From positions 774,539-838,538 of the forward strand of contig CAUJNA010000191.1 in NCBI GenBank assembly GCA_963377175.1: 64,000 nucleotides of DNA, read 5' to 3'. Below the pieces are notes generated by a model. That model did no database searches, was not told the origin of the DNA, and saw only the letters and a program-made list of their open reading frames with translations. The DNA is from Effrenium voratum. Its lineage: Eukaryota > Sar > Dinophyceae > Suessiales > Symbiodiniaceae. This document shows, piece after piece, positions 22,401-32,111 of the stretch (positions are counted from its first letter, which is position 1; the number at the start of each line of letters is the position of its first letter). Position numbers and translations under genes: made by a program.

Positions 22401-24332
22401 GAACCACGCCCTTTAGGGATGGATGCTTGATGGGTAACAGACATCTCAATGACTCTTTCATCATGTTTTGGGGTAGGGGGGTCCCTTGGTGTAGCAAGTG
22501 GAGACCCAAAATCAATGGAGCAACCCGCCGGTCCTTTTTCCTCCCATGCCAACTTGGGGCCCCGGCAAGGCTAGCCTGAGCAGGGCTCACCTGGAAGTCC
22601 TCCACCAGCTGGCCCAGGAAGAGGCCCGTGGCCTCAAGCCAGCGAATGCCGATTTGGAGGCGTTTTGGCAGTCTAAACCCTCCACGGTCTCATGCCCGGG
22701 GAAAACTCATGAGCCCTACCCCATGGACCAGAAGAAGAACATGATGCCCTTCTCTTTTTGGCCCGTCTTCTCTTGGAGTTCCGTCGAGGATTTGTCGGCT
22801 GCCCTTATTTCCCCCTCACCTATGTTGAAGCCAAGCATTCGGAGGGGCAGAGGCCTTGCCGCATTCCCAGGTGTAACATTTCAATATCTTCTACCTATTT
22901 GTGCTCTCACTGGGTGGGGAGGGGGGAATAAACTGAGCTCACCATGATGGCGGTCCTTCACTTGAGGATCCCTGTATTCAGGTTTTCTAAGTTGCAGGGA
23001 AACAAAGTAAACCACCCAGCTTTGGTTCATGACATGCAAACCTGGCTTACCAAGGCGACTTGGAGGTTTGGAGGCTGGGTGTGGCGAACACACACAAAGA
23101 TCCGACATCACAACAACTAGCAGCCGAGTTCACCCGAAAGGGGACCCGCCTTTCCAGGCAGCTACTGCAAAAAACTGGCAAATGTATGTGGTACAAAAAG
23201 GTGTGTATATATATATATATATATATATAAATATTGGTTTTAACATCGGGGAAACAACATATGGTTGCTGTCCATTTGGTCTCCATTTAAAACTACCAAA
23301 AAAGGGTACCCGCAACAAAAGACAGACAAACATGGGACATGGGGTGCGCGCTCCAAAAGGTCTGGAAGACAGTGGTCCCTGCATGGGATTCATCGAGGGA
23401 TAATCGGGCAAGGTTCGCTCACAGTCATTCCCTAGTGGAATTCCTTTGGAAGATGTATTGCATGTCACAGTCAGGGGAATGGGTATCATTGAAAGGGTGG
23501 TTCTCCACCACCATGCACTGATAGAGCCCTTACCCTTCGGTTAGTCTCAACCATTATTCCTGTTTGTTTGCGCATCTTTCCTGGCAGCAGAAGGGGGGGG
23601 GTGAGTGGATCTCAGGCGCCCTCCAAGCGGCAAACTCGGGCGTGCAGCTAGCAAATTGGCTGGTGAATTGCTTGCCACCTGGAACTTCTGGAAAACGTAG
23701 CCCTTAATAGGCGTGGTCAGCTCAGGGAATCTTGAATCACTGTCAAAAGCCTGCAAGTTTTACGGCAATTCCAAAACATGAAGCAAGGTATGCCTAGATA
23801 AAGCACCACCGGTGAGCCCGCCAACTTGGCAGAACTATCCGAGCGGGTCCAAATACTGCACCTAAAGGTCTTGGCTCGAGGGTTAAAAATCCCACCTGGG
23901 AAGGTAGTGCCACTTTCACCTAAACAGGCAGCCTTCAGCCATCGCCTCACTGAGAGCCCACCAACCTTTTTATGACTCTCCATTTTATGTTTGTGTAACA
24001 TCTGTCGAGAACAAGAAGCAGATCCCCACCTTTCTACGACAATCGCCAAAGAAATGCAGCAGTCTTTGGCGAAGGCACCGAGCAACCTGGCACCCGACAG
24101 CTTGTCCATCATGGAACTGGAGGCGGGGGGGGGTGCAGCCTCTGAAATCGGCTTCACGCCCTTTCCGGAGAACATCTACCGGAAAATCCCCAACGGTACG
24201 GTGAGCCTTCGGCCGCTTGGCCCCAGTGGCCCCTGCCTCGTTGGAGACCCCGGCCATGGCCCAGCACAGGAACCCAGCGCCCAGCAGCGCCAAGTGGCCT
24301 TTGGACACCTTCGACAGCCCCACATGGGACAT
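19350..24332 (-). CDS. MFS transporter, sugar-porter type (partial, multi-exon)
   Basis: Minus-strand gene joined from exons 24332-24200, 24141-24030, 22986-22943, 22798-22720, 22672-22591, 22332-22190, 21146-21044 and 19448-about 19350. Reading phases fit at the first six junctions. The product should be a polytopic membrane carrier moving a sugar-like solute; the substrate cannot be read from sequence. Evidence: a loop LGDKLGRR after TM2 (motif A of the superfamily), TM3 (VNAVCAAGMILTAV), TM4 ending SVTVPAMMAE (family usually VPxYxAE), and a TM6 segment ending LPESPQ (the PESPR motif of sugar porters). Phase 0 leaves exon 7 and phase 2 enters exon 8, so the expected TM5 exon is missing between them. 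TM7-12 were not found. The N-terminus is about 110 residues longer than usual. The intron after exon 6 starts with GC. Confidence 0.7.
19850..21040. other. intron region expected to hold the TM5 exon
   Basis: No TM5-like exon (family pattern RGxLxxxxQLxxxxGI) was found by eye on the minus strand here. Confidence 0.3.
21044..21146 (-). CDS. MFS transporter exon 7 (TM4)
   Basis: Acceptor TTCGGAAG|G, donor GACAAG|GTGGAG. FDMLLLARASLGLSTGLFSV then TVPAMMAEGLPTDK, matching the LxxGRxxxGxxxG...VPxYxAE pattern of sugar porters, with Ala in place of Gly before Arg. Confidence 0.7.
21371..21533. repeat. tandem repeat, three units of about 53-57 bases
   Basis: Unit: CATAGAAC(G)CAATAGAATC, ATTAGAAGCCCCCCTTGAAA, GGAMAATGGACTAA. 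Three nearly identical copies in an intron of the transporter. The unit boundary GGACTAACATAGAAC resembles the end of MITE family D. Confidence 0.9.
22190..22332 (-). CDS. MFS transporter exon 6 (TM2, motif A, TM3)
   Basis: Acceptor GCTCTCAG|GTGG. Encodes TM2 (VVTSFTLGNALGLAICS), motif-A loop RLGDKLGRRF and TM3. Of the possible 3' ends only the GC donor GTCAG|GCGGGC gives the phase needed by exon 7 and a TM3-TM4 spacing normal for the family. Confidence 0.75.
22591..22672 (-). CDS. MFS transporter exon 5
   Basis: Acceptor GGTTTAG|A, donor TTCCAG|GTGAGC. LPKRLQIGIRWLEATGLFLG then QLVEDFQ: the TM1 end and the loop to TM2. GC3 is high. Confidence 0.65.
22720..22798 (-). CDS. MFS transporter exon 4
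   Basis: Acceptor AGGGCAG|CC, donor ATGGG|GTAGGG. Encodes DKSSTELQEKTGQKEK then GIMFFFWSM, the start of TM1. Confidence 0.55.
22943..22986 (-). CDS. MFS transporter exon 3 (44 bases)
   Basis: Acceptor CAACTTAG|A, donor CATCATG|GTGAGC, a strong donor. Only one of three frames is open, and that frame fits both neighbours (KPEYRDPQVKDRHH). Confidence 0.5.
23203..23231. repeat. (TA)n microsatellite
   Basis: GTGTATATATATATATATAT run ending TATAAATA, in an intron of the transporter. Confidence 0.85.
24030..24141 (-). CDS. MFS transporter exon 2
   Basis: Acceptor CGATTTCAG|AG, donor GAAAG|GTGGGG. Two bases, 36 codons, two bases; AAPPPASSS linker then MMDKLSGARLLGAFAKDCC. Not a conserved part of the family, so joined by phase only. 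Confidence 0.5.
24200..24332 (-). CDS. MFS transporter exon 1 (provisional start)
   Basis: Begins at an ATG (MSHVGLSKVSKGHLALLG) followed by a hydrophobic segment GAGFLCWAMAGVS, and ends in phase 1 at CACC|GTACCG. The frame is open further upstream, so the start is provisional; an AAG acceptor before VSKGHL is the alternative. Confidence 0.5.
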
Positions 24333-25333
24333 GGGACGTGGGACAATGCATGGGATTTCGGGCCGGGGGGGGTTCCGGTAGGATACATTCGCCAGGATCT
24401 TTATGGATCCAAGTCTGGAAACCATGATTCCACTGCGAGCCCTCCCAACGCAAGCTCCCAACGAGAATTGCTCGCTTGCCTTCCCGGCCACTTACATGGT
24501 ACACAGGAAGCCGGGTGTTAAATGAAGAATCTGGGAAAAACAAGTTGCGCATCGGTTCCTTTTTGAAACAACGTGAGCGGGCTTGTCCTCCTTAGCAAAA
24601 TGCCCGTTCAATTGTTGGATAAATAACTTTGGGAAATGAGCAAGCTATGGGTTAGTTTATTGACACCCAGGACTGAAACAAAAGACTCCCCCTCCCCCGA
24701 AAGGTTGCGAAGAAACTTTCTTGGAGTGTGCTCTAGAAGGGCTCTGAGAACCTTTCTGGGGGCTTGGGGCTGACTAGGCCCTTTAGGGGTCATGGAGCGC
24801 CGTTCCTGCAACCTCTTAAGCTCGCATTGACGACGGGGTGTTTTACCGATTGCTTTATCGAGGAATTAGACACCAACAAGTCACACTGTGTTGCTTCACC
24901 ATGTGTTTGACCATGTGTTTCTATCAAACAAAGTGTTTACCTTTCAAACATTCAACCCGGAAAGCAATGGTTTGCGTCGTTCACACTCGAGGAAGCCCTG
25001 CCCAGCTGCCTAGTGGACGCTGCTGACTTGAGCCATGCGACAACTTGCCCATGTCTCATTTTCTGCAGCTGCGTTAACAAATGCGCACTAAGACATCTGG
25101 ATGACAGGGCTCGTGTGTGCATATTTATCTCAAGGGTTCTACGCTGGGACAGGGCACCCCAAATCAAACGGTTGGGGACTACGATCTGGTGACCCTCTTC
25201 AATGCAGACCATTCACTTGGGGACAAAAAGGACCTTAAGTCACCCATCCCCTTTTGGCTGTTGGGGAAAGCCCTTGCCCATTCAGCTCCCAACACACAAA
25301 AAGGACACCGCTTTTGACCAAACATTTCCCAAC
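24333..25333. other. no supported gene
   Basis: Upstream flank of the provisional transporter start. No exon, promoter signature or spliced-leader relic was recognised. Confidence 0.3.
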
Positions 25334-25410
25334 GCGGCCTGCTGCTTGACCTCCTTGACGCTCACCTTCGAGCTCCGGTGCGAGCCTTCGCTTGGGCGCG
25401 CTACCGACGA
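25334..25410 (-). CDS. exon-like segment, unknown protein
   Basis: Minus-strand segment with about 82% GC at third positions: SSVARPSEGSHRSSKVSVKE then VKQQA, Ser/Lys-rich. Bounded by CCTGGAG|TCG and GGCCGC|GTTGGG; a stronger donor CGAAG|GTGAGC lies inside, so the exon may be shorter. No family recognised. Confidence 0.4.
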
Positions 25411-26419
25411 CTCCAGGCGTAGTGTAGCGCATCACGGAAGCCCGAGAGACATCCAAAAGTCAGCTTTACTTAAGGAATCCTTAGAGGAGACATGGCGCTC
25501 AGGAAGCGATTTTGAGCGCCCAGGGATCGAGACTCATGGGAGGGCCCCAAGCACCGTGGAAGGCCGCACTGCGTTGTTGTTTTTGCAACGGGCAGGGACA
25601 GCGAAGATTTCGCGCAACCGGCAAAATTCGGACTCTCACCGAGGCTCGGCATGCAACGGCAAGCGCCAAAGGCGGCACGGTATTCGTCCATGTCAAGGAC
25701 ACCTGGCGATGGGAAGCAAAGGTCTAAGGCCCCTGTTCGTTGCTCACCACAGATCAGGAAGCCGTAAGCTTATTAGTCATGCTAAAAAAGATTGCCGAGA
25801 CCTTGGGCTGCGCGTTTCGTAGGCCAACACCCTTCCAAAAACCTTCAATAACCCGTAAGCTTGTTTGAGCCATGTAAGATCTAGCAGCTTGTGGGCCATC
25901 GGGTGCTGCCAAACATCCGAAAGCATGTGTTGCTCCCCTACATGCTAACATGTCAATAAACAAAAACAACTTTATTTGGGCACTAAGAAAGCACACAGGA
26001 AATGTGCGACGCCCTCTCCGCGGGGGTTCTATGTGCCGTGGTTTCGTTAATTTCCATGAAAGCAGAAATATTCCAATGGCTGACGTTGTTCTTCCACAGC
26101 TCCACAGTTCAACGTGGAACCAATCAGACACTTCTTTCTGGGGGGACACCCCCTTTTGGGTTCTGTTAGCTTGTAGGAGAGTACAGTTCTGTTTGGTGTG
26201 TTGTGCAAACTTGTGTGGAGCGGGTTAACATGGAACCTGACATGGACGTTCTCTGCCTGTTCCTTTGGACACCTTGGGGACCCGGGGCCGGAATGTGTTT
26301 GGAGATCACGTCCGAACGATTGATGGCCGGTACCAAAGAACCTGTGCGAGTTGGCCTGGGGCTTCCACGTTTGGGCGGGAAGGCATGCTCGAATCTTGGG
26401 AACGCGTTGTGCCAGAATC

Positions 26420-26504
26420 ACTAACATAGAACCTGTTCTGGGATCACAAGAGGCATATGCAACACAATTGTGTGACACGTTTCATGGCTGGGTTCTATGT
26501 TAGT
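26420..26504. mobile_element. MITE-like element, family D, copy 2
   Basis: Perfect 14-base inverted ends ACTAACATAGAACC and GGTTCTATGTTAGT around an 85-base unit. Orthologous to 2124-2257. Confidence 0.7.
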
Positions 26505-27451
26505 CACTTTTCCTCAAAATGGGCTTGACAACGTTCCGCGCCCCGATCCCTACATTCCCCGGGGAACCTAAAAGCAAATCACGCTCAAAAATGGATAGCA
26601 TGCGCGAAACTTTGGAACTTTTGGCCTCCGTGTCTGCATTACTCTGTGGGGGTGTAATTGAGCATGTTGGGGCAAGAAGCCATCTGGACATCGAACATAC
26701 TGTTGCAATTTCGAAGTTGGACACGTGTAGTAGGGAAGTGTAAAACATCAAACAGCATACTGCTGGTGGGAGCTAGCAATAAGAGAACATCATGCTAAAA
26801 ATAGAAATGGACATGCCTGGTAGGGAAGTGAATGAAACTAGACATGTGAGGACATTGCGCCGTTAGTCCTGTCTAGTAGGCAACCCAGCTGGCAAAATGG
26901 GGAAATGTCGGTCAAAATTCGCAGAACACCCGTGACAGCAAAGGAGGCCCAGCACCAAACTCCCTGGGCATGCGCAAGGGATGGCTCCCTTCCAAACAAA
27001 ATAGGAAGAAGCGGTGGACTCCTCTGCAGCCTTTGGCATGACAGGGTTCTACCCGACAGAGTGTCAAGCATCGAGAGGGGTGTCTGTCTCTTCAATAGTA
27101 GCTAACAGGCAAATGGCAGAAGAATGCTCAACCACTCCATGGCTGCACAACGGCTTACCCATCTGGGTCCCTGGTTGAGGCTTGCTTGATCTCGCGTTCC
27201 TCCCACTGCGCGCCTTTGCCTTTGGGCATCGGCGCGCTCCTCGAGTCTGGGGCGCCGGCGCGGCCGGCGCCACGCTCGGGCGGCTTGGGGCGAACATTGC
27301 GCCAAAGGGAAAATGGTGGGGCGAGCCGGCGGCTGCGAACAACTTGGGACACGTTGGGCTCGCACGCGGCAAGAAAGAGCCCCAGGCAGCATGCCAAGAA
27401 AACGATGCGCTTGGGGGACAAACACCTGGATTCAGGGGGTCTGTTTGCCAT

Positions 27452-27531
27452 CTTTTCTGAGAAAAAATGGGTGTGACCCCCAAAAAAGGAATCCTTCACT
27501 ACGATAAAGGTCGCCCATTTTCTCAGAAAAG
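27452..27531. mobile_element. fold-back element, family E
   Basis: Inverted ends of about 24 bases: CTTTTCTGAGAAAAAATGGG then TGTGACC, against GGTCGCCCATTTTCTCAGAA then AAG. A partial third arm (GGTCGCCCAAACTTTCTCAG) follows directly at 27538-27558. Absent from duplication copy 1, so inserted after the duplication or lost from copy 1. Confidence 0.65.
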
Positions 27532-27719
27532 CGGTGGGGTCGCCCAAACTTTCTCAGAAAAAGGTGGCAAAAAGGACCCCCTCACTGCCTGGAATTCGCT
27601 GCCAAGGCTCGAGGCGCTTTTGCTGGAGCAGCTTCCAAACGATACGCCGTGCCTGTGGCTGGTCAAGGGGAGAGAAACTGACCAGATCGTCTTCTCGCAA
27701 TCAACATGGGGGCTGCAAG

Positions 27720-27810
27720 GGGTCGTCCACACACAATCGGCTCTGCAAAGGGATGTTTTGAAGCAGCTGGCACCTGGGCGACGTTTTTGCCAATTCGAGA
27801 GGCAACTAGG
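27720..27810 (+). repeat. segment shared with about 59947-60047
   Basis: Reads VHTQSALQRDVLKQLAPG in the plus frame; the counterpart reads VHTQPALQRDVLKQLAPG and then diverges. Both continue to TTCGAGAGGCAAC. The retained frame suggests an exon-derived duplicate, but no functional gene is evident. Confidence 0.6.
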
Positions 27811-27900
27811 TCCTCTCTAGTAGAGGGGTTAGAATAAGGGTACCCTTTTTCTGCCGTCTATTTTGGTAGGGGAACCCTCCCCCCAAGAAGGGTAAAAGGT
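27809..27900. mobile_element. MITE-like element, family A, copy 2 (3' end missing)
   Basis: Starts GGTCCTCTCTAGTAGAGGGG after CTA; carries GTTAGAATAAGGGTACCC and GGTAGGGGAACCCTCCCC. The right inverted end is lost; the sequence stops matching after AAGGGTAAAAG. Confidence 0.65.
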
Positions 27901-29116
27901 ACCCTTCCTCCCACTTTGCCATGGCACCTGTTACCTGAAAGATCAGTTTCCTCTTACAGGAACTCGCTGTGTGCCATGTTTGTGGGAGGGAGGGCACATA
28001 TTGATGGTAAACGAGTATGAAACAAAATCCTGTTTACTTCAGTCAGCTCATTTCAAGCTAGTTTCTCCCTTCTTCTCTGTGCCCTGGCCCTAACGCTCTC
28101 ATGATGATGTGTATCCATCTCATCCAGGAAGCCCTTAATCATCGAGTGGAAGTGATTACCCCGTTAATCGCACCCTTTTGCTTCCCCAAATGAGCAATAG
28201 AAATAACAAATCTACAGTCCTCCCAGCAAGCTCTGAAATTAATAAGCAAAAACCTGCACCAAATCACTTCCCCGTGAAATCGTTCTCCTAGGTTGTTTCC
28301 TGATCCCACCCACACACACACACACGCATAGTCTCGCATAAGGCCCCAGTGCCAGTGCAAAAAGCATGAACTTCTCCAAATGCCCCCTAAGCTTGAGGTG
28401 TTCCATATTATGCCCGGTACAAACTAGTGATGCTGAAGGATGGGTGCCTTAAATCGACGAATGGCCTCAATCTGAGAGGCAAGTTGGACAGGCAAGGTCC
28501 AAATTTGCCCAAGCAGGCCTCAGGCTTGAAGCCTGGGATACACCTAGCCGTACTCACCCAACATCTGAACGCGATCGCGTTTTGCACGCAAGCGTGTGTG
28601 GCCATTGCTGCACGTGCTAGGATTTCTATGGGGGCTCTCCACTTCCGCGATACCACTGGAAGGCATACTACATGGTCAACTCTTCCCTAAAATAGACTAA
28701 CTGTTCCCTGGTATCAGAAAAGCGTCAATCGACCCCAGCCCTCCCTTTTTTTGCATGGTTCCGAAAGGGAATCCTGAAAGGACACCGAATTTGCCCCATC
28801 CTTTCAAGGCAACATGAGCTCACCCATGAAGGTCCTGCACGCGGGGATGAAACTATTATAGGATTCTTTCACTGACGGATACCATTTGTGGAATATGCGG
28901 GCCACTTGCGGGCCTAACAGAAAGACTGTTTAGATGCCCCATTTCGAAGCGTACATGGCAGCGTTTTCCCTGCCATAAGCCCTGCCCCGAGGACCACTGC
29001 TATCAGCTCGGCTCCTTTTTATTTCACCCGTGGAGGTCTGGCTAGCACGATCACACAGCCCATCCAAAGCAAAACGCGGGGTGAGAGTGTGTTGGGGGAA
29101 ATCTCTGGGTGTCGAC
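27901..29116. other. no supported gene
   Basis: Contains a short CA run (28309-28325) and an 87-codon plus frame at 28427-28690 without domain or splice support. Confidence 0.3.
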
Positions 29117-29259
29117 CAGGCTGCCTCGTCTTCCTCGATCATCCCGTTGCCGTTGAGGTCGAAACTGCCACAGAGCATCCCTTTGCCCCGGGTGCCACAT
29201 GGGGCCACCCGTTTGCAAACCGTTTGGGTGTCCGCTTGAACTATGACTATCGAGAGGGA
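29117..29259 (-). CDS. EF-hand calcium-binding protein exon
   Basis: Minus-strand exon encoding one canonical EF-hand loop, DLNGNGMIEEDE, with ligands Asp1, Asn3, Asn5, the backbone of residue 7, Glu9 and Glu12 and the hydrophobic Ile at position 8. It is preceded by SF and followed by AAW as helix ends. Upstream in frame are Cys residues (VCKRVAPCGTRGKGMLCGSF). The 3' end fits a GT donor (GCAGCCTG|GTCGAC); the 5' end is provisional at CTAG|TCCC. Role inferred from the motif: Ca2+ binding. One hand only, so the parent protein (calmodulin-like, kinase or other) cannot be named. Confidence 0.6.
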
Positions 29260-29329
29260 CTAGAACCAACTTCTCAACTCCTTGTGGCTTCCTTCCGGTT
29301 CTTTCGGTCAGCCCCGTCAGCGTCCCCAA

Positions 29330-29440
29330 CCACGCCTTTGATGCCATTTGCGGGGAACACCGGGGCACCCTACGTCTCCCGCGACAAAGCAGCCCCCTTC
29401 CGTCCCGACGCACGGGGCGATACATTTGCTGATTTCCTTT
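29330..29440 (-). CDS. possible upstream exon of the EF-hand gene, Cys-rich
   Basis: Minus-strand frame reading CIAPCVGTEGGCFVAGDVGC then PGVPRKWHQRRGW, four cysteines in 20 residues. It shares a V/I-A-P-C-x-G-T pattern with the segment just before the EF-hand, hinting at a repeated Cys-containing unit in one protein. Splice sites were not fixed. Confidence 0.3.
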
Positions 29441-29652
29441 CGCTTCTTTGCGGTTGGCAACTTTGAATTATTCTTGTGAGCGAATCCTTCAGCATCGTCC
29501 GGGATATGTTGAGTCATGCAATGTCGAGCCCATATCAAAACACTCCGCGGATTAAAAGGAGGGTCATTGTCATCGCCCACAACAATCCGGATCCTCAAAC
29601 TTAGCTAACAACATGAGCCGCCTCTATTTCGCATCCCCCACTTCTCCAGTCC

Positions 29653-29865
29653 GTGCACCTTTTGGGAAGACAGCAACCAATCCGCTCAGAAGAAACGCAT
29701 GGTGACGCTGTCGGTCCGCCTCTCGCAGACCTTCTCCGCCCCAGCGAAGAGCCAGGCTGGCAGGCCCAGGCCATGAGAGGTGAGGCCCAGGACCTCCTGG
29801 CGGAACGGCGCCCGATTTTCCTGGGGGAAATGGAAGCGGCCGGGGGGAATCAATTCCATGTTTGA
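29653..29865 (+). CDS. possible exon, unknown protein
   Basis: Plus-strand frame with about 70% GC at third positions over GDAVGPPLADLLRPSEEPGW then QAQAMRGEAQDLLAERRPIF, ending in a stop after a Glu/Gly-rich tail. The minus frame here has no codon bias. Acceptor not fixed; no family recognised. Confidence 0.3.
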   Translation: MHLLGRQQPIRSEETHGDAVGPPLADLLRPSEEPGWQAQAMRGEAQDLLAERRPIFLGEMEAAGGNQFHV

Positions 29866-30518
29866 GTATTCTCCATGAAGGAAACCATATGAATGGAATT
29901 CTCGGGGTTAATTCCATGTGCTCACTCGTGGGCGAGACGTACTCTGATGATGGAGGAAACCTAAGGCCTCGTGCCCACATCCCAAAGGCAAGGTTCAATC
30001 AATCTTCTTGGAAGGGCGCCCGAGTGTTCTGAGAATCGCTCTTGAGGCTGCAATGGCTCCAGTGTCCCTCCTGGCGTGGAGCCTGACCAAACGGTGGTAT
30101 ACAAGGCTTCAACATTTTCAAAGAAGACACACGAAAGCAGCAGTTCAAGCAGGCTGCAGGCAAGGCAGGCAAGAAATGCCTAAACTCATGAAGAAAGAGG
30201 CTTGCATAAGTAGTCTTTGGTGTATTTCATTCCTAGGGGGAAACAAACGTGCGCAATTCATCCATCCCCTCTCTGGGCTTCCTACAGAAAAGTGACATGT
30301 AAGGGATGTTGCCACCATCCAGGAGGGCGTCGCAAGATTTTGGGGATTCAAAGTCTGAATGGTTTGAGCCACTCTGACCTTATGTTTTGTCAAGGCAATC
30401 ATGAAAGCTGTGGAAACCCACTAAAAAGTGCTCACTCAGGTGCGCGAACGTGTATTTCACGAGCTCGCCCTGTCCTGCAACTTTACATGTATATTTGCAA
30501 CACCTGCTTTTTAGTGGA

Positions 30519-30607
30519 CCCTCCCAGCAGCAAACATGGAAGTGCACAGACCTCTTTGGGGAAGACAACTGTCAATCTCAAAAGGATTCCATGTTTGCTT
30601 GTCCCTT
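30519..30607. mobile_element. MITE-like fold-back element, family C, copy 2
   Basis: ACCCTCCCAGCAGCAAACAT then GGAAGTGCACAGACC on the left, ATTCCATGTTTGCTTGTCCC on the right. The outer ends match copy 1; the core AACATGGAAGTGCACAGACC is shared with it. Confidence 0.65.
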
Positions 30608-31905
30608 TGCCGAGGGTGCCAATCGGAAGCTGGCCCTGCTTCCATGGGCCAGACAAGGTGAACCAAACCATCGCGGGACATTGAATCACAAGGCTAACAA
30701 AAGGACCCGACCACAAGCAACCATGGAAGCGCAAGGGCTTCTTTTCAAGATGGACAGTAGTCTTCCAAGTCTTTTCTCTACAGCGGTCAAAAGTCAAAAG
30801 GCCGGCCGAATTTGGAATAAACATATCCTTCCCCTACGCCAAGATGCCTGCAGCTCAGTGATACCTCGCAAAGCGGCTGGACATGCTCGGTCATGAGTGC
30901 GCCGAAAGAGGCTGAGAACCAAATTGATCAAAGCGACTTTTCACATGCTCTTGGACTTGCTTGGGGGCTCGTAAGTCCTAAGTCCTAAGATTGTGTGATG
31001 GTTTGTACAGCCCGGGCCGCAGGAAAACATCCCATGCTGCGGGGCATCAAGCTACAACCATGGATAAGTCCACACATATGCAAGTACGCTACCGCGTGAC
31101 ACGGCTAAGGCAGGTAAGCCGCACGGTATCACTTGCAACAAGGCAAGAATGACAAATGACTATATTGTTCTTTATGCTTGGCGGGCAAGAAGCAAGGCAT
31201 GTTGAAAGGATACCTCCCATGCAATCAGTACTGTATGTGGACTCTTCAACATGTCACATTGCCCCCAAACCGTCATTGGCGTGAGTGCCTCCTCACCCAA
31301 TTCTGGTGGTGTTTGAGTTGGTTTGCCCAAGTGTCTTCCCTTTCTCATGGTAATTGGCGGTGAACATGTTGCTCGTGCGTTTCGCATGTGAAAGGCTTCG
31401 ATTGGCTTTAGAGACAAACAAATAGCACTGGATTGCAACGTCAACAGGCCACCATGTCTGAACCCACCTGCCAGTCTGTGCCAGTGAGGCACGATAAACA
31501 AGGTGTGCGCTCCAAAGCTGCAATGCTTCTACACCATGCTCCTCCCTTGGACCTCCGCATGGTTCCCTGCCTGGGCCACCCCAACATTCTGCACTTACCC
31601 AAAGCGGAACGCGAGTCTGGGAAAGGGAGCTGGGCGTTCTGTAGAAATGAAGCCAGCGCTGCAGTTGCTAGGATGTATCTTAAGGATGCCAACAGAGTGT
31701 GGCTTCCAGGACACAGGGCCCCTGAAGCATCCCGACATCACCTGCTCCGACTGGCCAGAGTGATGCCAACATAAACATGTATTCTAGTTGTGGACATATA
31801 TACAAATACTTTATATGTATGAATAACAACGTCTACACCAATTCCAAGACCTGAAGAGAGGGATCCCCAAGCAAAGGGACACAAAAGTGGTTGCAGGTTT
31901 TCCAG
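30608..31905. other. no supported gene
   Basis: Open frames on both strands at 31433-31774 look protein-like but have no matched splice sites or domain. Confidence 0.3.
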
Positions 31906-32012
31906 CTCAACATGCCAACCAGCTCCAAGGCGCCAAGGGCCCCATGCCTGGCGGCGGCAGCGTAGCACTTGGACACCTCAGTGCGGACAAAACAACTGGG
32001 CTTCTCAACAGG
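31906..32012 (+). CDS. exon, unknown protein
   Basis: Acceptor GGTTTTCCAG|CT and donor AACAGG|GTGTCC enclose two bases plus 35 codons: QHANQLQGAKGPMPGGGSVA then LGHLSADKTTGLLNR. The acceptor is pyrimidine-rich. The reverse strand is less protein-like. No family recognised. Confidence 0.4.
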
Positions 32013-32033
32013 GTGTCCATTTTAGGAAAGTGG

Positions 32034-32111
32034 TGGTTCTTCAAACATGGGTGTTGCTCAAAAAGGGTTGCCCTTTAATTTGGTTCTTCAAAAATGGGTG
32101 TTGCTCAAAAA
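32034..32111. repeat. direct repeat, two units
   Basis: TGGTTCTTCAAACATGGGTG plus TTGCTCAAAAA occurs twice (32034-32064, 32081-32111) with one mismatch. Confidence 0.85.

Larger units (their letters stand above)
25580..27650. repeat. segmental duplication, copy 2
   Basis: Collinear with 1040-3420. It contains its own insertion, the fold-back element at 27452-27531, which copy 1 lacks, and shorter spacing in several places. See copy 1 for shared landmarks. Confidence 0.85.

Noticed and set aside
25202..25822. 206-codon plus-strand open frame
   Set aside because: Overlaps a better-supported minus-strand exon and runs into the decayed duplication.
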